Source of the DNA: Pseudomonas oryzihabitans
GTDB taxonomy: Bacteria; Pseudomonadota; Gammaproteobacteria; Pseudomonadales; Pseudomonadaceae
Length of the DNA: 64,000 nt
NCBI RefSeq assembly: GCF_024652905.1
Contig: NZ_CP102428.1
Coordinates: 2,492,501-2,556,500 of the forward strand
Reading direction: 5' to 3'
Position numbers and translations under genes: made by a program. The stretch's first letter is position 1; each line of letters starts with the position of its first letter. Positions 47,686 through 57,391 of this stretch are shown here, piece by piece. The notes under the pieces are model-generated. The model had not been told where the DNA came from and searched no databases. It worked only from the letters and a program-made list of their open reading frames with translations.

Positions 47686-48972
47686 ATGTCCCGCTCCGCG
47701 CAACTCTTCGACCAGGCCCAGCGCCACATCCCCGGTGGCGTCAACTCGCCGGTCCGCGCCTTCAAGAGCGTCGGCGGCACGCCGCTGTTCTTCAAGCACG
47801 CCCAGGGCGCCTATATCGTCGACGAGGATGACAAGCGCTATGTCGACTACGTCGGTTCCTGGGGACCGATGATCCTCGGCCACAGCCATCCCGACGTGCT
47901 CGACGCCGTGCGTCGTCAGCTGGAACACGGCCTCTCCTACGGCGCCCCGACCGCCCTGGAAACCACCATGGCCGATCTCATCTGCGAGATCGTGCCGTCC
48001 ATGGAAATGGTGCGCATGGTCAGCTCGGGCACCGAGGCCACCATGAGCGCCATCCGCCTGGCGCGCGGCTACACCGGGCGCGACACCATCATCAAGTTCG
48101 AGGGCTGCTACCACGGCCACTCCGACAGCCTGCTGGTCAAGGCCGGTTCCGGCGCCCTGACCCTGGGCGTGCCCAGCTCTCCCGGCGTGCCGGCGGCCTT
48201 CGCCCAGCACACCCTGACCCTGGCCTACAATGACCTGGGCGAAGTGGAAGAAACCCTGGCCAAGGTGGGCGACCAGATCGCCTGCATCATCGTCGAGCCG
48301 GTGGCCGGCAACATGAACTGCGTACCGCCGGCGCCGGGTTTCCTGGAGGGGCTGCGCAGCCTCTGCGATCGCTACGGCGTGGTGCTGATCTTCGACGAGG
48401 TCATGACCGGCTTCCGCGTCGCCCTGGGTGGTGCCCAGGCGCACTACGGCATCCGCCCGGACCTCACCACCTTCGGCAAGATCGTCGGCGGCGGCATGCC
48501 GGTCGGCTGCTTTGGCGGCAAGCGCGAGATCATGGAGAAGATCGCCCCGCTCGGCCCGGTCTACCAGGCCGGCACCCTGTCGGGCAATCCGCTGGCCATG
48601 GCCGCCGGCCTTACCACCCTGCAACTGATCCGCCGTCCCGGCTTCCACGCCGAGCTGACCGACTACACCACGCGAATGCTGCAAGGCTTGCAGGACCGCG
48701 CCGATGCCGCCGGTGTGCCCTTCGTCACCACCCAGGCAGGCGGCATGTTCGGTCTCTACTTCAGCGGCGCCGAAGACATCGTTACCTTCAGCGATGTCAT
48801 GGCCAGCGATAGCGAGAGGTTCAAGCGCTTCTTCCACCTGATGCTGGACGGTGGCGTCTACCTGGCGCCCAGCGCCTTCGAAGCCGGCTTCACCTCCATT
48901 GCCCACGGCGACGAGGAATTGCGCATCACCCTGGACGCCGCCGAGCGCGCCTTCGCCACCTTCAAGGACTAG
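47686..48972 (+). CDS. hemL: Glutamate-1-semialdehyde 2,1-aminomutase
   Basis: A 428-residue PLP enzyme making 5-aminolevulinate for haem. Visible are [12 protein letters not shown] at the start, [37 protein letters not shown] and the PLP lysine in [14 protein letters not shown], with [10 protein letters not shown] after it. The ATG at 47686 follows AAGGAGA. Length matches the family (about 427). Confidence 0.96.
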   Translation: MSRSAQLFDQAQRHIPGGVNSPVRAFKSVGGTPLFFKHAQGAYIVDEDDKRYVDYVGSWGPMILGHSHPDVLDAVRRQLEHGLSYGAPTALETTMADLICEIVPSMEMVRMVSSGTEATMSAIRLARGYTGRDTIIKFEGCYHGHSDSLLVKAGSGALTLGVPSSPGVPAAFAQHTLTLAYNDLGEVEETLAKVGDQIACIIVEPVAGNMNCVPPAPGFLEGLRSLCDRYGVVLIFDEVMTGFRVALGGAQAHYGIRPDLTTFGKIVGGGMPVGCFGGKREIMEKIAPLGPVYQAGTLSGNPLAMAAGLTTLQLIRRPGFHAELTDYTTRMLQGLQDRADAAGVPFVTTQAGGMFGLYFSGAEDIVTFSDVMASDSERFKRFFHLMLDGGVYLAPSAFEAGFTSIAHGDEELRITLDAAERAFATFKD

Positions 48973-49092
48973 GACCCGTCTGACAGGTGTCATTCGTCTC
49001 GCCTGTGGAACCTCTCTGCCCCGCCGGCCTCACACACTAGTTGAGTGGCCGGCGTCACGGGTAAAAAAGTTCCGCCGTTGCGCGTAAAGGTT

Positions 49093-49122
49093 TTGAAAGC
49101 GTGCGTCGGCTTGACCCATAAT
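49093..49122 (+). promoter_or_regulatory. Sigma-70 promoter of the Sel1-repeat gene
   Basis: TTGAAA, 18 bp, CATAAT; each box matches five of six consensus bases. Transcription would start near 49129, about 55 bp before the ATG. Confidence 0.6.
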
Positions 49123-49184
49123 GAGATGTCGGCGCGTTTCGCCGACCGGGTTCTCCGAACCTGCCTCGCTCGTGGAGGCGCTTC

Positions 49185-49730
49185 ATGCACCGCGCTGGTC
49201 GTACCCTGTGCGCAGCCCTGATCCTGATGCCCCTGGCCGCCCTGGCCGGAGGCAATTCGCTGCTCGTCCCCAGCACCAGCCGTTGCAACCTGAATCTGGC
49301 CAACGAAGCCCTGGCGCAGGCGATCGCCCGCTGCCAGCAGATCGCCCACGAAGGCGATTCCCAGGCGCAGTACGAACTCGGTGACTTCTACTACGAAGGC
49401 AAGCAGACGCCCAAGGACCTGAACCAGGCGCGTCAGTGGTTCGAGCAGGCCTCGCTCAAGGGTAATGCCGATGCGCAGAATCGCCTCGGCAACATGTTCT
49501 TTCGTGGCGAGGGCGTACCGCCCAACAACATCCAGGCCTATATCGTGCTGAAGATGGCCGCCATCAATGGCAACGACGAAGCCATGGACACCGCCGACCT
49601 GGTCAGCGCCCAGATGCGCCGTGACGAACTGGAGATGGCTACCCAGGTGCTGGGGCAGATCTTCCGCGACTATCTGCAAGACATGCAGACCGCAGGCAAT
49701 CTCAATCCCTTCCAGCCGCCGCAGAACTGA
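49185..49730 (+). CDS. Secreted Sel1-repeat protein
   Basis: A 181-residue protein with a Sec signal (LCAALILMPLAALAGG) and two to three Sel1-type helical repeats (GDSQAQYELGDFYYEGKQTPKDLNQARQW and GNADAQNRLGNMFFRGEGVPPNNIQAYI). Sel1 repeats serve in protein contacts; the partner is unknown. The ATG at 49185 has GGAGG seven bases upstream. It occupies the position between hemL and the miaB cluster found in other pseudomonads. Confidence 0.88.
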   Translation: MHRAGRTLCAALILMPLAALAGGNSLLVPSTSRCNLNLANEALAQAIARCQQIAHEGDSQAQYELGDFYYEGKQTPKDLNQARQWFEQASLKGNADAQNRLGNMFFRGEGVPPNNIQAYIVLKMAAINGNDEAMDTADLVSAQMRRDELEMATQVLGQIFRDYLQDMQTAGNLNPFQPPQN

Positions 49731-49747
49731 CGGCGAGCCCGGCAGAG

Positions 49748-49881
49748 CCTGTTCAAAGTCTCGCGAGCTAGAGACAAACAAGGCGAAAATGGCTTAGGAA
49801 GCGGAGTTTACAAGTCGTAAATGAGCATTCCGAAGCCATTTTCAACGCCGTTTGGCCGACGCGCAGCAGACTTTGGCCAGG
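49748..49881. repeat. 134-bp inverted-repeat element (MITE-like) between convergent genes
   Basis: Ends are CCTGTTCAAAGTCT (49748-49761) and AGACTTTGGCCAGG (49868-49881), matching at 12 of 14 positions as inverted repeats. Inside is a second pair AAAATGGCTT / AAGCCATTTT (49786-49795 and 49833-49842) closing on GTTTAC-AAGTC-GTAAAT. No coding capacity. It lies 17 bp after the Sel1 stop and 3 bp before the DUF1820 stop, so it may also end both transcripts. Confidence 0.7.
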
Positions 49882-49884
49882 TTC

Positions 49885-50220
49885 TCAGGGCTTGTCGGGC
49901 ATTGGCATCGGAAACGGCATGACATTGGTGCCACCCTTGGCTTCGCTGATCTTGGGCTGCCCCAGGCGCTCCACCTCGTCGATGCGGATGATCGAGTGCA
50001 TGGGCACGAAGCTGCGCACTACGCCTTCGAATTGCGCCTTGAGCTTTTCCTCGCTCGGATCCACCACTACCTGGGTGCGCTCGCCGAACACCAGTTCCTC
50101 GATTTCCAGGAAGCCCCAGAGATCGCTCTGGAAGATCTGCTTGGCATAGATCTCGAAGACCTGACCCTGGTTGACGAAGATGACCTTGTAGATGGCCGGC
50201 TTGCTGGGGGATGAGCTCAT
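49885..50220 (-). CDS. DUF1820 family protein
   Basis: A 111-residue soluble protein of the DUF1820 family, with KVIFVNQGQVFEIYAKQI near the start, LWGFLEIEELVFGE and HSIIRIDEVERLG. The function is unknown; the gene regularly sits near miaB in Pseudomonas. The ATG at 50220 is preferred over an in-frame start 16 codons upstream because the conserved part begins shortly after it. Convergent with the Sel1 gene across the inverted-repeat element. Confidence 0.85.
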   Translation of the reverse strand: MSSSPSKPAIYKVIFVNQGQVFEIYAKQIFQSDLWGFLEIEELVFGERTQVVVDPSEEKLKAQFEGVVRSFVPMHSIIRIDEVERLGQPKISEAKGGTNVMPFPMPMPDKP

Positions 50221-50285
50221 GGTGGACGCGGGTTTCGCCGAGGAAAAAGGGGGTAGCGAGCATAGCACGCCGGCCCCGGCAGCCG

Positions 50286-51182
50286 TCAGCGTTCGCCAGG
50301 GGTTTCCAACCAGGCCCGCTCGGCCACCACGGCTGTCACCCAGTCGATGAAGACCCGCAACTTGGCGCTGACATGACGATTGGGTGCGAAGGCCAGATAC
50401 AGCGGCAGGGGTGCCACCTGCCAGTCCGCGAACAGCCTGACCAGTTCGCCACGATCGACCGCTTCCGCTGCCAGGTAGTGCGGCAGGCAGACCACCCCCA
50501 GTCCGGCCTGCCCCGCCGCCAGACAGGCATTGCCGTCGTCCACCTCCAGACTGTGGCGGCCCTGCAGCTCCAGGCGCTCGGCGCCGCGCTGCAGGGCATA
50601 GGGAAAGCCCTTGCCCCTACCCCAGAGAAACCGCACCACCCGGTGCGGCGTCTCGGCCAGCTCGGCGGGATGAACCGGCACACCCTGGGCGGCGAGATAG
50701 GCCGGTGCGGCATAGCAGCCCAGTTGCAGCGCCCCTAGCGGCCGGGCCACCAGGTACTGCTCGCGGATGCGCCCGCCGCGGATCACGCAATCGACGTTGT
50801 CACCGATCAGATCCACCTGGCGATCGCTGACGCCCAGCTCGAGCTGGATATCCGGATAGCGCTCGAAGAAGTCCGGCAGAGCCGGGATCAGGATCAACCG
50901 CGCCAGCGGGCTGGGCACGTCCACTCGCAGGCGGCCACGGGGCGTGCGGGTGGCGACCGAAAGCCCCGTTTCGGCATCGTCCACCGCTGCCAGCACGCCC
51001 AGGCAGCGGTCGTAATAGGCCGCGCCGTCGGCGGTGACCTGCACCTGCCGGGTGGTGCGATTGAGCAGGCGCACCTGCTGGGTGACGCGGGTGCGGCTGC
51101 TGCCGAGGGTCTCGGCCGCGCGGGTGAAGCTGCCGGCTTCCACCACCCGCACGAAGGTCTGCATCGCGGCGAACAGATCCAT
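50286..51182 (-). CDS. LysR-family transcriptional regulator
   Basis: A 298-residue regulator with an N-terminal winged helix ([34 protein letters not shown]) and a LysR effector domain ([35 protein letters not shown]), of the CrgA/aminoethoxy-type small LysR branch. The ATG at 51182 follows AGGAATCGGC. It is divergent from a RidA-family gene with 119 bp between the starts, containing a perfect palindrome, so it probably controls itself and the RidA gene. Confidence 0.9.
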   Translation of the reverse strand: MDLFAAMQTFVRVVEAGSFTRAAETLGSSRTRVTQQVRLLNRTTRQVQVTADGAAYYDRCLGVLAAVDDAETGLSVATRTPRGRLRVDVPSPLARLILIPALPDFFERYPDIQLELGVSDRQVDLIGDNVDCVIRGGRIREQYLVARPLGALQLGCYAAPAYLAAQGVPVHPAELAETPHRVVRFLWGRGKGFPYALQRGAERLELQGRHSLEVDDGNACLAAGQAGLGVVCLPHYLAAEAVDRGELVRLFADWQVAPLPLYLAFAPNRHVSAKLRVFIDWVTAVVAERAWLETPGER

Positions 51183-51201
51183 GCCGATTCCTGAACAGGG
51201 G

Positions 51202-51224
51202 ATTGTTTGGATTGTACAAACAAT
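51202..51224. promoter_or_regulatory. Perfect palindromic operator ATTGTTTG-N7-CAAACAAT
   Basis: 8-bp perfect inverted arms around GATTGTA, 19 bp upstream of the LysR ATG and 77 bp upstream of the RidA ATG. It fits a LysR-type T-N11-A site and is the only strong symmetry in this divergent gap. Confidence 0.68.
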
Positions 51225-51301
51225 GCTGACCGCCTGGCCGGGTTTATCCCCTGGCGAGCGGCGCCTAAGGTGGCTCCAGCGATCCCTACCGGAGCCCCAG
51301 C

Positions 51302-51706
51302 ATGACCCGCGACGTCGTCTTTCCCGCCCAGCGCCACGCTCTCTACGAACAGCACCGCTATTCGCCAGCCATCCGTTCCAACGGCTTTCTCTTCGTCTCG
51401 GGCCAGGTCGGCAGCCGCGCCGATGGCTCACCCGAGCCGGAGCTGGAGGATCAGGTCCGCCTGGCCTTCGCCAATCTCGACGCCGTCCTCGCCGCGGCCG
51501 GCGCCACCTTTGCCGACGTGGTGGACGTCACCCTGTTCATGGTCGATGCCGAAGCCAGCTTCGAGCGGATCTGGCCGGTGCTGCTGGAGCACTGGGGCAC
51601 GGCGCCCTACCCCACGGTGACCGCGGTCGGCGCCACTTGGCTGGCCGGCTTTCGCTTCGAGATCAAGGTCATCGCCCGGCTGCCGGAGGACGCTGCCCAG
51701 GCCTAG
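51302..51706 (+). CDS. RidA family (YjgF/YER057c/UK114) protein
   Basis: A 134-residue Rid-fold protein with [31 protein letters not shown] and [24 protein letters not shown]. Canonical RidA hydrolyses reactive enamines using a conserved arginine (usually in an R-hydrophobic-E/xVE context near the C-terminus). Here the equivalent stretch (AVGATWL) lacks that arginine, so it is more likely a Rid2-7-type relative of unknown activity. The ATG has GGAG about eight bases upstream; divergent partner of the LysR regulator. Confidence 0.85.
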   Translation: MTRDVVFPAQRHALYEQHRYSPAIRSNGFLFVSGQVGSRADGSPEPELEDQVRLAFANLDAVLAAAGATFADVVDVTLFMVDAEASFERIWPVLLEHWGTAPYPTVTAVGATWLAGFRFEIKVIARLPEDAAQA

Positions 51707-51752
51707 ACCGACCGCCTTCCGGGCGGCTCTTCCCCGTGCGGAAGGCCATCAT

Positions 51753-51758
51753 TATAAT
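51753..51758 (+). promoter_or_regulatory. -10 element (TATAAT) for the miaB operon
   Basis: A perfect TATAAT about 35 bp before the miaB start; the -35 region (near 51730) is weak. The in-frame ATG at 51757 falls inside this box, which argues against it as start. Confidence 0.4.
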
Positions 51759-51792
51759 GCGCGGTCCACTCGCCACCGACTCCCTGCCGCGC

Positions 51793-53166
51793 ATGTCCAA
51801 GAAGCTCTATATCGAAACCCATGGCTGCCAGATGAACGAATACGATTCGTCGCGCATGGTCGACCTGCTCGGCGAACGGGAGCCGCTGGAAGTCACCCAG
51901 AATCCGGCCGAGGCCGATGTCATCCTGCTCAACACCTGCTCGATCCGCGAGAAGGCGCAGGAGAAGGTGTTCTCCCAGCTCGGTCGCTGGCGCGAACTCA
52001 AGCTGGAGAATCCCGATCTGGTGATCGGTGTCGGTGGCTGCGTGGCCAGTCAGGAAGGCGCTGCCATTCGCGACCGCGCGCCCTATGTCGACGTGGTCTT
52101 CGGACCCCAGACCCTGCACCGCCTGCCGGAGATGATCGACGCCGCGCGCACCACCCGGGCGCCCCAGGTGGACATCTCCTTCCCCGAGATCGAGAAGTTC
52201 GACCGCCTGCCCGAGCCGCGCATCGACGGCCCCAGCGCCTTCGTCTCCATCATGGAAGGCTGCAGCAAGTACTGCACCTTCTGCGTGGTGCCCTATACCC
52301 GTGGTGAAGAGGTCAGCCGGCCGCTGGACGACGTCCTCGCCGAGATCATCCACCTCGCCGAGCACGGGGTACGAGAAGTGACCCTGCTGGGCCAGAACGT
52401 CAACGGCTATCGCGGCGCCACCGGCGACGGCCGCATCGCCGACTTCGCCGAACTGCTCTATGTGGTGGCGGCGGTCGACGGCATCGACCGCATCCGCTAC
52501 ACCACCTCGCACCCGCTGGAGTTCTCCGACGCCCTGATCCAGGCCCACGCCGAGATCCCGGAACTGGTGAAATTCGTCCACCTGCCGGTGCAGGCCGGTT
52601 CGGATCGCATCCTGGCCGCCATGAAGCGCAACCACACGGCGCTGGAATACAAGTCGCGCATCCGCAAGCTCAAGGCGGCGGTGCCCGACATCTGCATCAG
52701 CTCGGACTTCATCGTCGGCTTCCCCGGCGAGACCGAGAAGGACTTTGAACAGACCATGAAGCTGATCGAGGACGTCGGTTTCGACTTCTCCTTCTCCTTC
52801 ATCTACAGCGCCCGTCCCGGCACCCCGGCGGCGGACCTGGTCGACGACACCCCGGACGAGGTCAAGAAGCAACGCCTGCAGATCCTGCAGACGCGCATCC
52901 ACCAGCAGGGCTTCGAGATCAGCCGGCGCATGGCCGGCAGCGTCCAGACCATCCTGGTCAGCGATTTCTCCAAGCGCGATCCCGGCATGCTGCAGGGCCG
53001 CACCGAAAACAACCGCATCGTCAACTTCCGTTGCAGCGAAGCCAGCCTGATCGGCCAGTTCGTCCAGGTGCACATCGACGAAGCCCTGCCGCACTCCCTG
53101 CGCGGCACCCTACTGGCCCCCGTCGCCAGCGGTGCGCGCCCGCCCGTCGCCGTCGCGCTGGCCTGA
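51793..53166 (+). CDS. miaB: tRNA-2-methylthio-N6-dimethylallyladenosine synthase MiaB
   Basis: A 457-residue radical-SAM methylthiotransferase acting on A37 of tRNAs that carry i6A. The N-terminal Fe-S domain shows [16 protein letters not shown] and GVGGCVA cysteines; the radical SAM motif is CSKYCTFC; a TRAM domain closes the protein. The ATG at 51793 gives the family start ([17 protein letters not shown]); a second ATG twelve codons upstream overlaps the promoter. First gene of miaB-phoH-ybeY-corC. Confidence 0.95.
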   Translation: MSKKLYIETHGCQMNEYDSSRMVDLLGEREPLEVTQNPAEADVILLNTCSIREKAQEKVFSQLGRWRELKLENPDLVIGVGGCVASQEGAAIRDRAPYVDVVFGPQTLHRLPEMIDAARTTRAPQVDISFPEIEKFDRLPEPRIDGPSAFVSIMEGCSKYCTFCVVPYTRGEEVSRPLDDVLAEIIHLAEHGVREVTLLGQNVNGYRGATGDGRIADFAELLYVVAAVDGIDRIRYTTSHPLEFSDALIQAHAEIPELVKFVHLPVQAGSDRILAAMKRNHTALEYKSRIRKLKAAVPDICISSDFIVGFPGETEKDFEQTMKLIEDVGFDFSFSFIYSARPGTPAADLVDDTPDEVKKQRLQILQTRIHQQGFEISRRMAGSVQTILVSDFSKRDPGMLQGRTENNRIVNFRCSEASLIGQFVQVHIDEALPHSLRGTLLAPVASGARPPVAVALA

Positions 53167-53266
53167 TGGATGGTCGCACGCGCCCTTTGCCAAGGGCGCG
53201 ACCCAGGTTACTCTCACGCTACGTCAAGTTTTCGTAAAGCCAATCCAAAGGGTTTCCCAGCACACC

Positions 53267-54283
53267 TTGAATACCCCCCAGACGCTCCAGCACTTCACCC
53301 TCGAACCCTTCGATGCCGACCGTTTCGCCAACCTGTGCGGCCAGCTCGATGAAAATCTGCGCCAGATCGAACGCCGTCTCGGCATCGAGATCCGCAATCG
53401 CGGCAACCAGTTCGAACTGGTCGGCGAGCCCGAGCGCACCCGCGCAGCGCAGAATCTCCTGCAGCGCCTCTATCGCGAAACCGCCAGCGGCACCGCGGTG
53501 GCTCCGGAACTGGTGCACCTCTATCTGCAGGAATCCGGTCTGGAAGCCCTGCAGGAAGAGCACCGCAGCGGTGGCGACACCAGCGTCGCCCTGCGCACCA
53601 AGAAAGGCATGATCCGCCCGCGCGGCGCCAACCAGCAGCGCTACGTCAAGTCGATCCTCGATCACGACATCAACTTCGGCATAGGTCCGGCCGGTACCGG
53701 CAAGACCTACCTGGCCGTGGCCTGCGCCGTGGACGCCCTGGAGCGAGAGCAGATACGCCGCATCCTGCTGGTGCGTCCGGCGGTGGAAGCCGGCGAGAAG
53801 CTGGGCTTCCTGCCCGGCGACCTGGCACAGAAGATCGACCCCTATCTGCGACCGCTGTACGACGCCCTCTACGAGATGCTCGGCTTCGAGCAGGTGGCCA
53901 AGCTCATCGAGCGCCAGGTCATCGAGGTCGCGCCGCTGGCCTACATGCGTGGCCGCACCCTCAACAATAGCTTCATCATTCTCGACGAGAGTCAGAACAC
54001 CACCCTCGAGCAGATGAAGATGTTCCTGACCCGCATCGGTTTCGGCTCCACCGCGGTGATCACCGGTGACGTCACCCAGGTCGACCTGCCGCGCGGCACC
54101 AAGTCGGGCCTCAAGCACGTCATCGAGGTCCTGCGCGACGTGCCCGGCATTGGTTTCACCCACTTCGAGTCCAAGGACGTGGTGCGCCATCCGCTGGTGC
54201 AGCGCATCGTCGAGGCCTACGACCGCTTCGAGGCGCTGCAGGACCAGCCGCGCGCGTCTGGAGAGGATCGCCATGGCGATTGA
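53267..54283 (+). CDS. ybeZ: PhoH-like ATPase (YbeZ)
   Basis: A 338-residue PhoH-family P-loop ATPase with Walker [16 protein letters not shown] near residue 143, [18 protein letters not shown], and Walker [12 protein letters not shown]. YbeZ partners with the rRNA endonuclease YbeY in ribosome biogenesis. The start is taken as TTG at 53267, giving [14 protein letters not shown] as in homologues; no strong ribosome site is visible and a GTG at 53132 inside the end of miaB is the only other option. It overlaps ybeY by 11 bp. Confidence 0.9.
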   Translation: MNTPQTLQHFTLEPFDADRFANLCGQLDENLRQIERRLGIEIRNRGNQFELVGEPERTRAAQNLLQRLYRETASGTAVAPELVHLYLQESGLEALQEEHRSGGDTSVALRTKKGMIRPRGANQQRYVKSILDHDINFGIGPAGTGKTYLAVACAVDALEREQIRRILLVRPAVEAGEKLGFLPGDLAQKIDPYLRPLYDALYEMLGFEQVAKLIERQVIEVAPLAYMRGRTLNNSFIILDESQNTTLEQMKMFLTRIGFGSTAVITGDVTQVDLPRGTKSGLKHVIEVLRDVPGIGFTHFESKDVVRHPLVQRIVEAYDRFEALQDQPRASGEDRHGD

Positions 54284-54728
54284 ACTGGACGTCCAGGTCG
54301 CCAGCGAGGCGGCCGACCTCCCCGAGGAGCCGGACTTACGCCGCTGGTGTGAACTGGCCCTGCGCGCCCGCCAGGGCGACTCGGAACTCACCATCCGCCT
54401 GGTGGACGAAGACGAAGGCCGCGAGCTGAATCGCACCTGGCGACACAAGGACTACGCCACCAACGTGCTGTCCTTTCCGGCCGACGTGCCGGACGAATTC
54501 CTCGATATCCCCCTGCTCGGCGACCTGGTGATCTGCGCCCCCGTGGTGGCCCGCGAGGCCGCCGAGCAAGGCAAGCCCGCCAAGGCGCACTGGGCGCACC
54601 TGGTCATCCACGGCTGCCTGCACCTGCTCGGCTACGATCATCTGGAAGATGACGAAGCCGAGGAGATGGAAGACCTGGAACGCCAATTGCTCGCTGAACT
54701 GGGCTACCCCGATCCCTACGGTGAATGA
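54273..54728 (+). CDS. ybeY: Endoribonuclease YbeY
   Basis: A 151-residue zinc endoribonuclease needed for 16S rRNA 3' maturation and ribosome quality control. The metal motif [11 protein letters not shown] (HxxxHxxxxxH) is intact, with [10 protein letters not shown] upstream. The ATG at 54273 lies within the end of the PhoH-like gene after GAGAGGA, implying translational coupling. Its stop is 7 bp before corC. Confidence 0.95.
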   Translation: MAIELDVQVASEAADLPEEPDLRRWCELALRARQGDSELTIRLVDEDEGRELNRTWRHKDYATNVLSFPADVPDEFLDIPLLGDLVICAPVVAREAAEQGKPAKAHWAHLVIHGCLHLLGYDHLEDDEAEEMEDLERQLLAELGYPDPYGE

Positions 54729-54735
54729 CACACAC

Positions 54736-55572
54736 ATGAACGAAGATCGATCAGGCACTGGGCATCGTTCCTGGCTGGAACGCATCGTCCAGGCCTTTGC
54801 CCATGAACCCAAGAGCCGCCAGGAACTGCTGGAACTGCTGCGCGAAGCGCACGAGAACAAGGTGCTCGACAGCGAGGTGCTGTCCATCGTCGAAGGCGCC
54901 ATCTCGGTGGCCGACCTGCAGGTGCGCGACATCATGGTGCCGCGCTCGCAGATCATCAGCATTCGCGCCCAGCAGACGCCCGCCGAATTCCTGCCGGCGG
55001 TGATCGAGGCGGCCCACTCGCGCTATCCGGTGATCGGCGATGGCCCCGACGACGTGCTCGGCCTGCTGCTGGCCAAGGACCTGCTGCCGCTGCTGCTGGA
55101 CCCTGCACGGGTCTTCGACTTCAAGACGGCGCTGCGCCCGGCCACCTTCGTACCCGAGTCCAAGCGGCTCAACGTACTCCTGCGCGAATTCCGTTCCACC
55201 CACAGCCACATGGCCATCGTGGTGGACGAATACGGCGGCGTCGCCGGCCTGGTGACCATCGAGGACGTGCTAGAGCAGATCGTCGGCGAGATCGAGGACG
55301 AGCACGACGTGGAGGAAGAGAGCTTCATCAAGTCGCTGCCCAATGGCGACTTCGTGGTCAAGGCGCTCACCCCCATCGAGACGCTCAACGAGATTCTGGA
55401 AACCCGCTTCGCCGACACCGAGGCCGACACGGCCGGCGGCCTGGTGATGAATCGCCTGGGCCACCTGCCCAAGCGCAACGAGGAAACGGTGATCGATGAC
55501 TTCCGCTTCCGCGTGCTCAACGCCGACGGCCGCCGCATCCACCTGCTGCGCGTGACCCCGGTCAACCGCTAG
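54736..55572 (+). CDS. corC: CorC/HlyC-type CBS-domain protein
   Basis: A 278-residue cytoplasmic protein with two CBS domains (DIMVPRSQI...; VVDEYGGVAGLVTIEDVLEQIVGEIEDE) and a C-terminal transporter-associated domain (ADTAGGLVMNRLGHLP). Linked to magnesium/cobalt efflux and, in other bacteria, membrane homeostasis. The ATG at 54736 follows ybeY by 7 bp in an operon with it and normally with lnt; here 271 bp containing a repeat separate corC and lnt. Confidence 0.92.
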   Translation: MNEDRSGTGHRSWLERIVQAFAHEPKSRQELLELLREAHENKVLDSEVLSIVEGAISVADLQVRDIMVPRSQIISIRAQQTPAEFLPAVIEAAHSRYPVIGDGPDDVLGLLLAKDLLPLLLDPARVFDFKTALRPATFVPESKRLNVLLREFRSTHSHMAIVVDEYGGVAGLVTIEDVLEQIVGEIEDEHDVEEESFIKSLPNGDFVVKALTPIETLNEILETRFADTEADTAGGLVMNRLGHLPKRNEETVIDDFRFRVLNADGRRIHLLRVTPVNR

Positions 55573-55616
55573 CACGGCCCAGGCAATGCCCATCGCACGC
55601 CCTCCTACGGACCGCC

Positions 55617-55711
55617 GTAGGTTGGGTTGAGCGCAGCGAAGCCCAACAGGCCTTGCCTCGACTGCACGACTGTTGGGCTTCGACGATAGAGTCGTCCTAG
55701 CCCAACCGACG
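55617..55711. repeat. Intergenic repeat forming a ~90-bp two-stage hairpin
   Basis: GTAGGTTGGGTTGAGCGCAGCGAAGCCCAACA on the left. Perfect inner arms CGAAGCCCAACA (55637-55648) and TGTTGGGCTTCG (55671-55682), and outer arms GGTTGGGTT (55620-55628) and AGCCCAACC (55699-55707, one wobble). A REP fragment GATCGCCATGGCCGCGAT follows at 55712-55729. It sits between corC and lnt. Confidence 0.7.
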
Positions 55712-55843
55712 GATCGCCATGGCCGCGATAGCCTTCCATCCCCTCCCCAACTGCGACCTGGCTCGCTCTCCCTCAAGCGCCTTTGGCACTGACTCGCGCT
55801 GGCGAGTAAGCTTGCGCAGCCTCGATCGGACCAAGGATTTTCG

Positions 55844-57391
55844 ATGCGCTGGATCTCTCAACCCGGCTGGAAGGGCAACCTTCTGGCGCTCTTCGCCGGT
55901 GCCCTCACGCCCCTGGCGCTGGCCCCCTTCAATATCTGGCCGCTGGCGCTGCTGTCCGCCGGTCTCTTCTACCTGGGCCTCAAGGGGCTCGGTGCCTGGC
56001 GCGCCCTGCTGCGCGGCTGGTGCTACGGCTTCGGCGCCTTTCTCGCCGGCACCAGCTGGATCTACGTCAGCATCCACACCTACGGGGCCGCGCCGGTGCC
56101 CCTGGCGCTCTTTCTCACCGTGGGTTTCTGTGCCGGCATCGCGCTGTTCTTCGCCCTGCCCGCCGGCCTGTGGGCGCTGTGCCTGAGACGCAACCAGGCA
56201 CCCCTGGGCGACGCCCTCACCTTCGCCGGCCTGTGGTTCGCCCTGGAGCTGTTTCGCAGCTGGGCGCTGACCGGCTTTCCCTGGCTGCTGCTGGGCTACA
56301 GCCAGCTCAGCGGTCCCCTGCAGGGTCTGGCGCCCCTGGGCGGCGTCTGGCTGATCTCGGCCGTGCTGGCCTTTACCGCGGCGCTGCTGGTCAACGCCCC
56401 GCGGCTGATCCTGCGACCGGTGGCCTTGATCGCGGCCCTGGTGCTGGTGGCCCTGCCCTGGGTGGCCGGCGATGTCTTCCAGGGCCAGGTATGGACGCAA
56501 CCGGCCGGCGCGCCGCTCAAAGTCGCCGGGGTCCAGGGCAACATCGCCCAGGAACTCAAGTGGAATCCCGACCACGCCCGCGCCACCCTGGCGCTCTATC
56601 GCGACCGTACCGCCGAGCAGACCGACGCCGACCTGGTGGTCTGGCCGGAAAACGCCATTCCCGTGCTGCGCGAATACGTCAGTGACTTCCTCGCCGCCGA
56701 AGGCGCCCAGGTGGCGGCCCATGGCGGCGCCCTGGTGACCGGCCTGCCCGCCCGGGAACGCGACGCCGACGGCGATTCGCGCTACTTCAACAGCATCACC
56801 GCGGTCGGCAACGGCTCGGGTACCTACTACAAGCAGAAGCTGGTGCCCTTCGGCGAATACGTGCCGCTGCAGGAATACCTGCGCGGCCTGATAGGCTTCT
56901 TCGACCTGCCCATGTCCGACTTCGTCCGCGGCCCCGAGCAGCAGGAGCCACTACTGGTGAAGGGCTATCGCGTGGCGCCCTACATCTGCTACGAGGTGGT
57001 CTATCCGGAATTCGTCGCCAGCATGGCGGCCCAGAGTCAGTTGCTGCTCACCATCAGCAACGACACCTGGTTCGGCAAGTCCATCGGTCCGCAGCAGCAC
57101 CTGCAGATGGCGCAGATGCGCGCCCTGGAAAGCGGTCGCTGGCTGGTGCGGGTCACCAACGACGGTATCACCGCCCTGGTCGACCCCTTCGGTCGCATCA
57201 GCCGGCAGATCCCGGCCTTCGAGGTCGGCGTGCTGCAGGGCACCGTGGTGCCCATGGATGGCCTGACCCCCTATCTGCACTACCGCCTCTGGCCGCTGGG
57301 GATCTTTTCCGCCCTGGTGCTGCTCTGGGGCCTGCTGCTGCGTCGGCAGGATCGTCCCGAAGAGGCACCGCTGGTGGTGACTCAGCGATAG
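55844..57391 (+). CDS. lnt: Apolipoprotein N-acyltransferase
   Basis: A 515-residue inner-membrane enzyme that adds the third acyl chain to lipoproteins. Five to six N-terminal helices (residues ~10-205) precede a periplasmic nitrilase domain with the triad E269 (VWPENAIP), a lysine in YYKQKLVPFGEYVP and C382 (PYICYEVVYPEF), then a last helix near 485-505. The ATG at 55844 fits the family start. Its last ten bases overlap the end of the convergent YdcF-like gene. Confidence 0.95.
   Translation: MRWISQPGWKGNLLALFAGALTPLALAPFNIWPLALLSAGLFYLGLKGLGAWRALLRGWCYGFGAFLAGTSWIYVSIHTYGAAPVPLALFLTVGFCAGIALFFALPAGLWALCLRRNQAPLGDALTFAGLWFALELFRSWALTGFPWLLLGYSQLSGPLQGLAPLGGVWLISAVLAFTAALLVNAPRLILRPVALIAALVLVALPWVAGDVFQGQVWTQPAGAPLKVAGVQGNIAQELKWNPDHARATLALYRDRTAEQTDADLVVWPENAIPVLREYVSDFLAAEGAQVAAHGGALVTGLPARERDADGDSRYFNSITAVGNGSGTYYKQKLVPFGEYVPLQEYLRGLIGFFDLPMSDFVRGPEQQEPLLVKGYRVAPYICYEVVYPEFVASMAAQSQLLLTISNDTWFGKSIGPQQHLQMAQMRALESGRWLVRVTNDGITALVDPFGRISRQIPAFEVGVLQGTVVPMDGLTPYLHYRLWPLGIFSALVLLWGLLLRRQDRPEEAPLVVTQR

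Noticed and set aside
51757-51792. Upstream in-frame ATG for miaB
   Set aside because: It falls inside a perfect TATAAT box and would add twelve residues not seen in the family.
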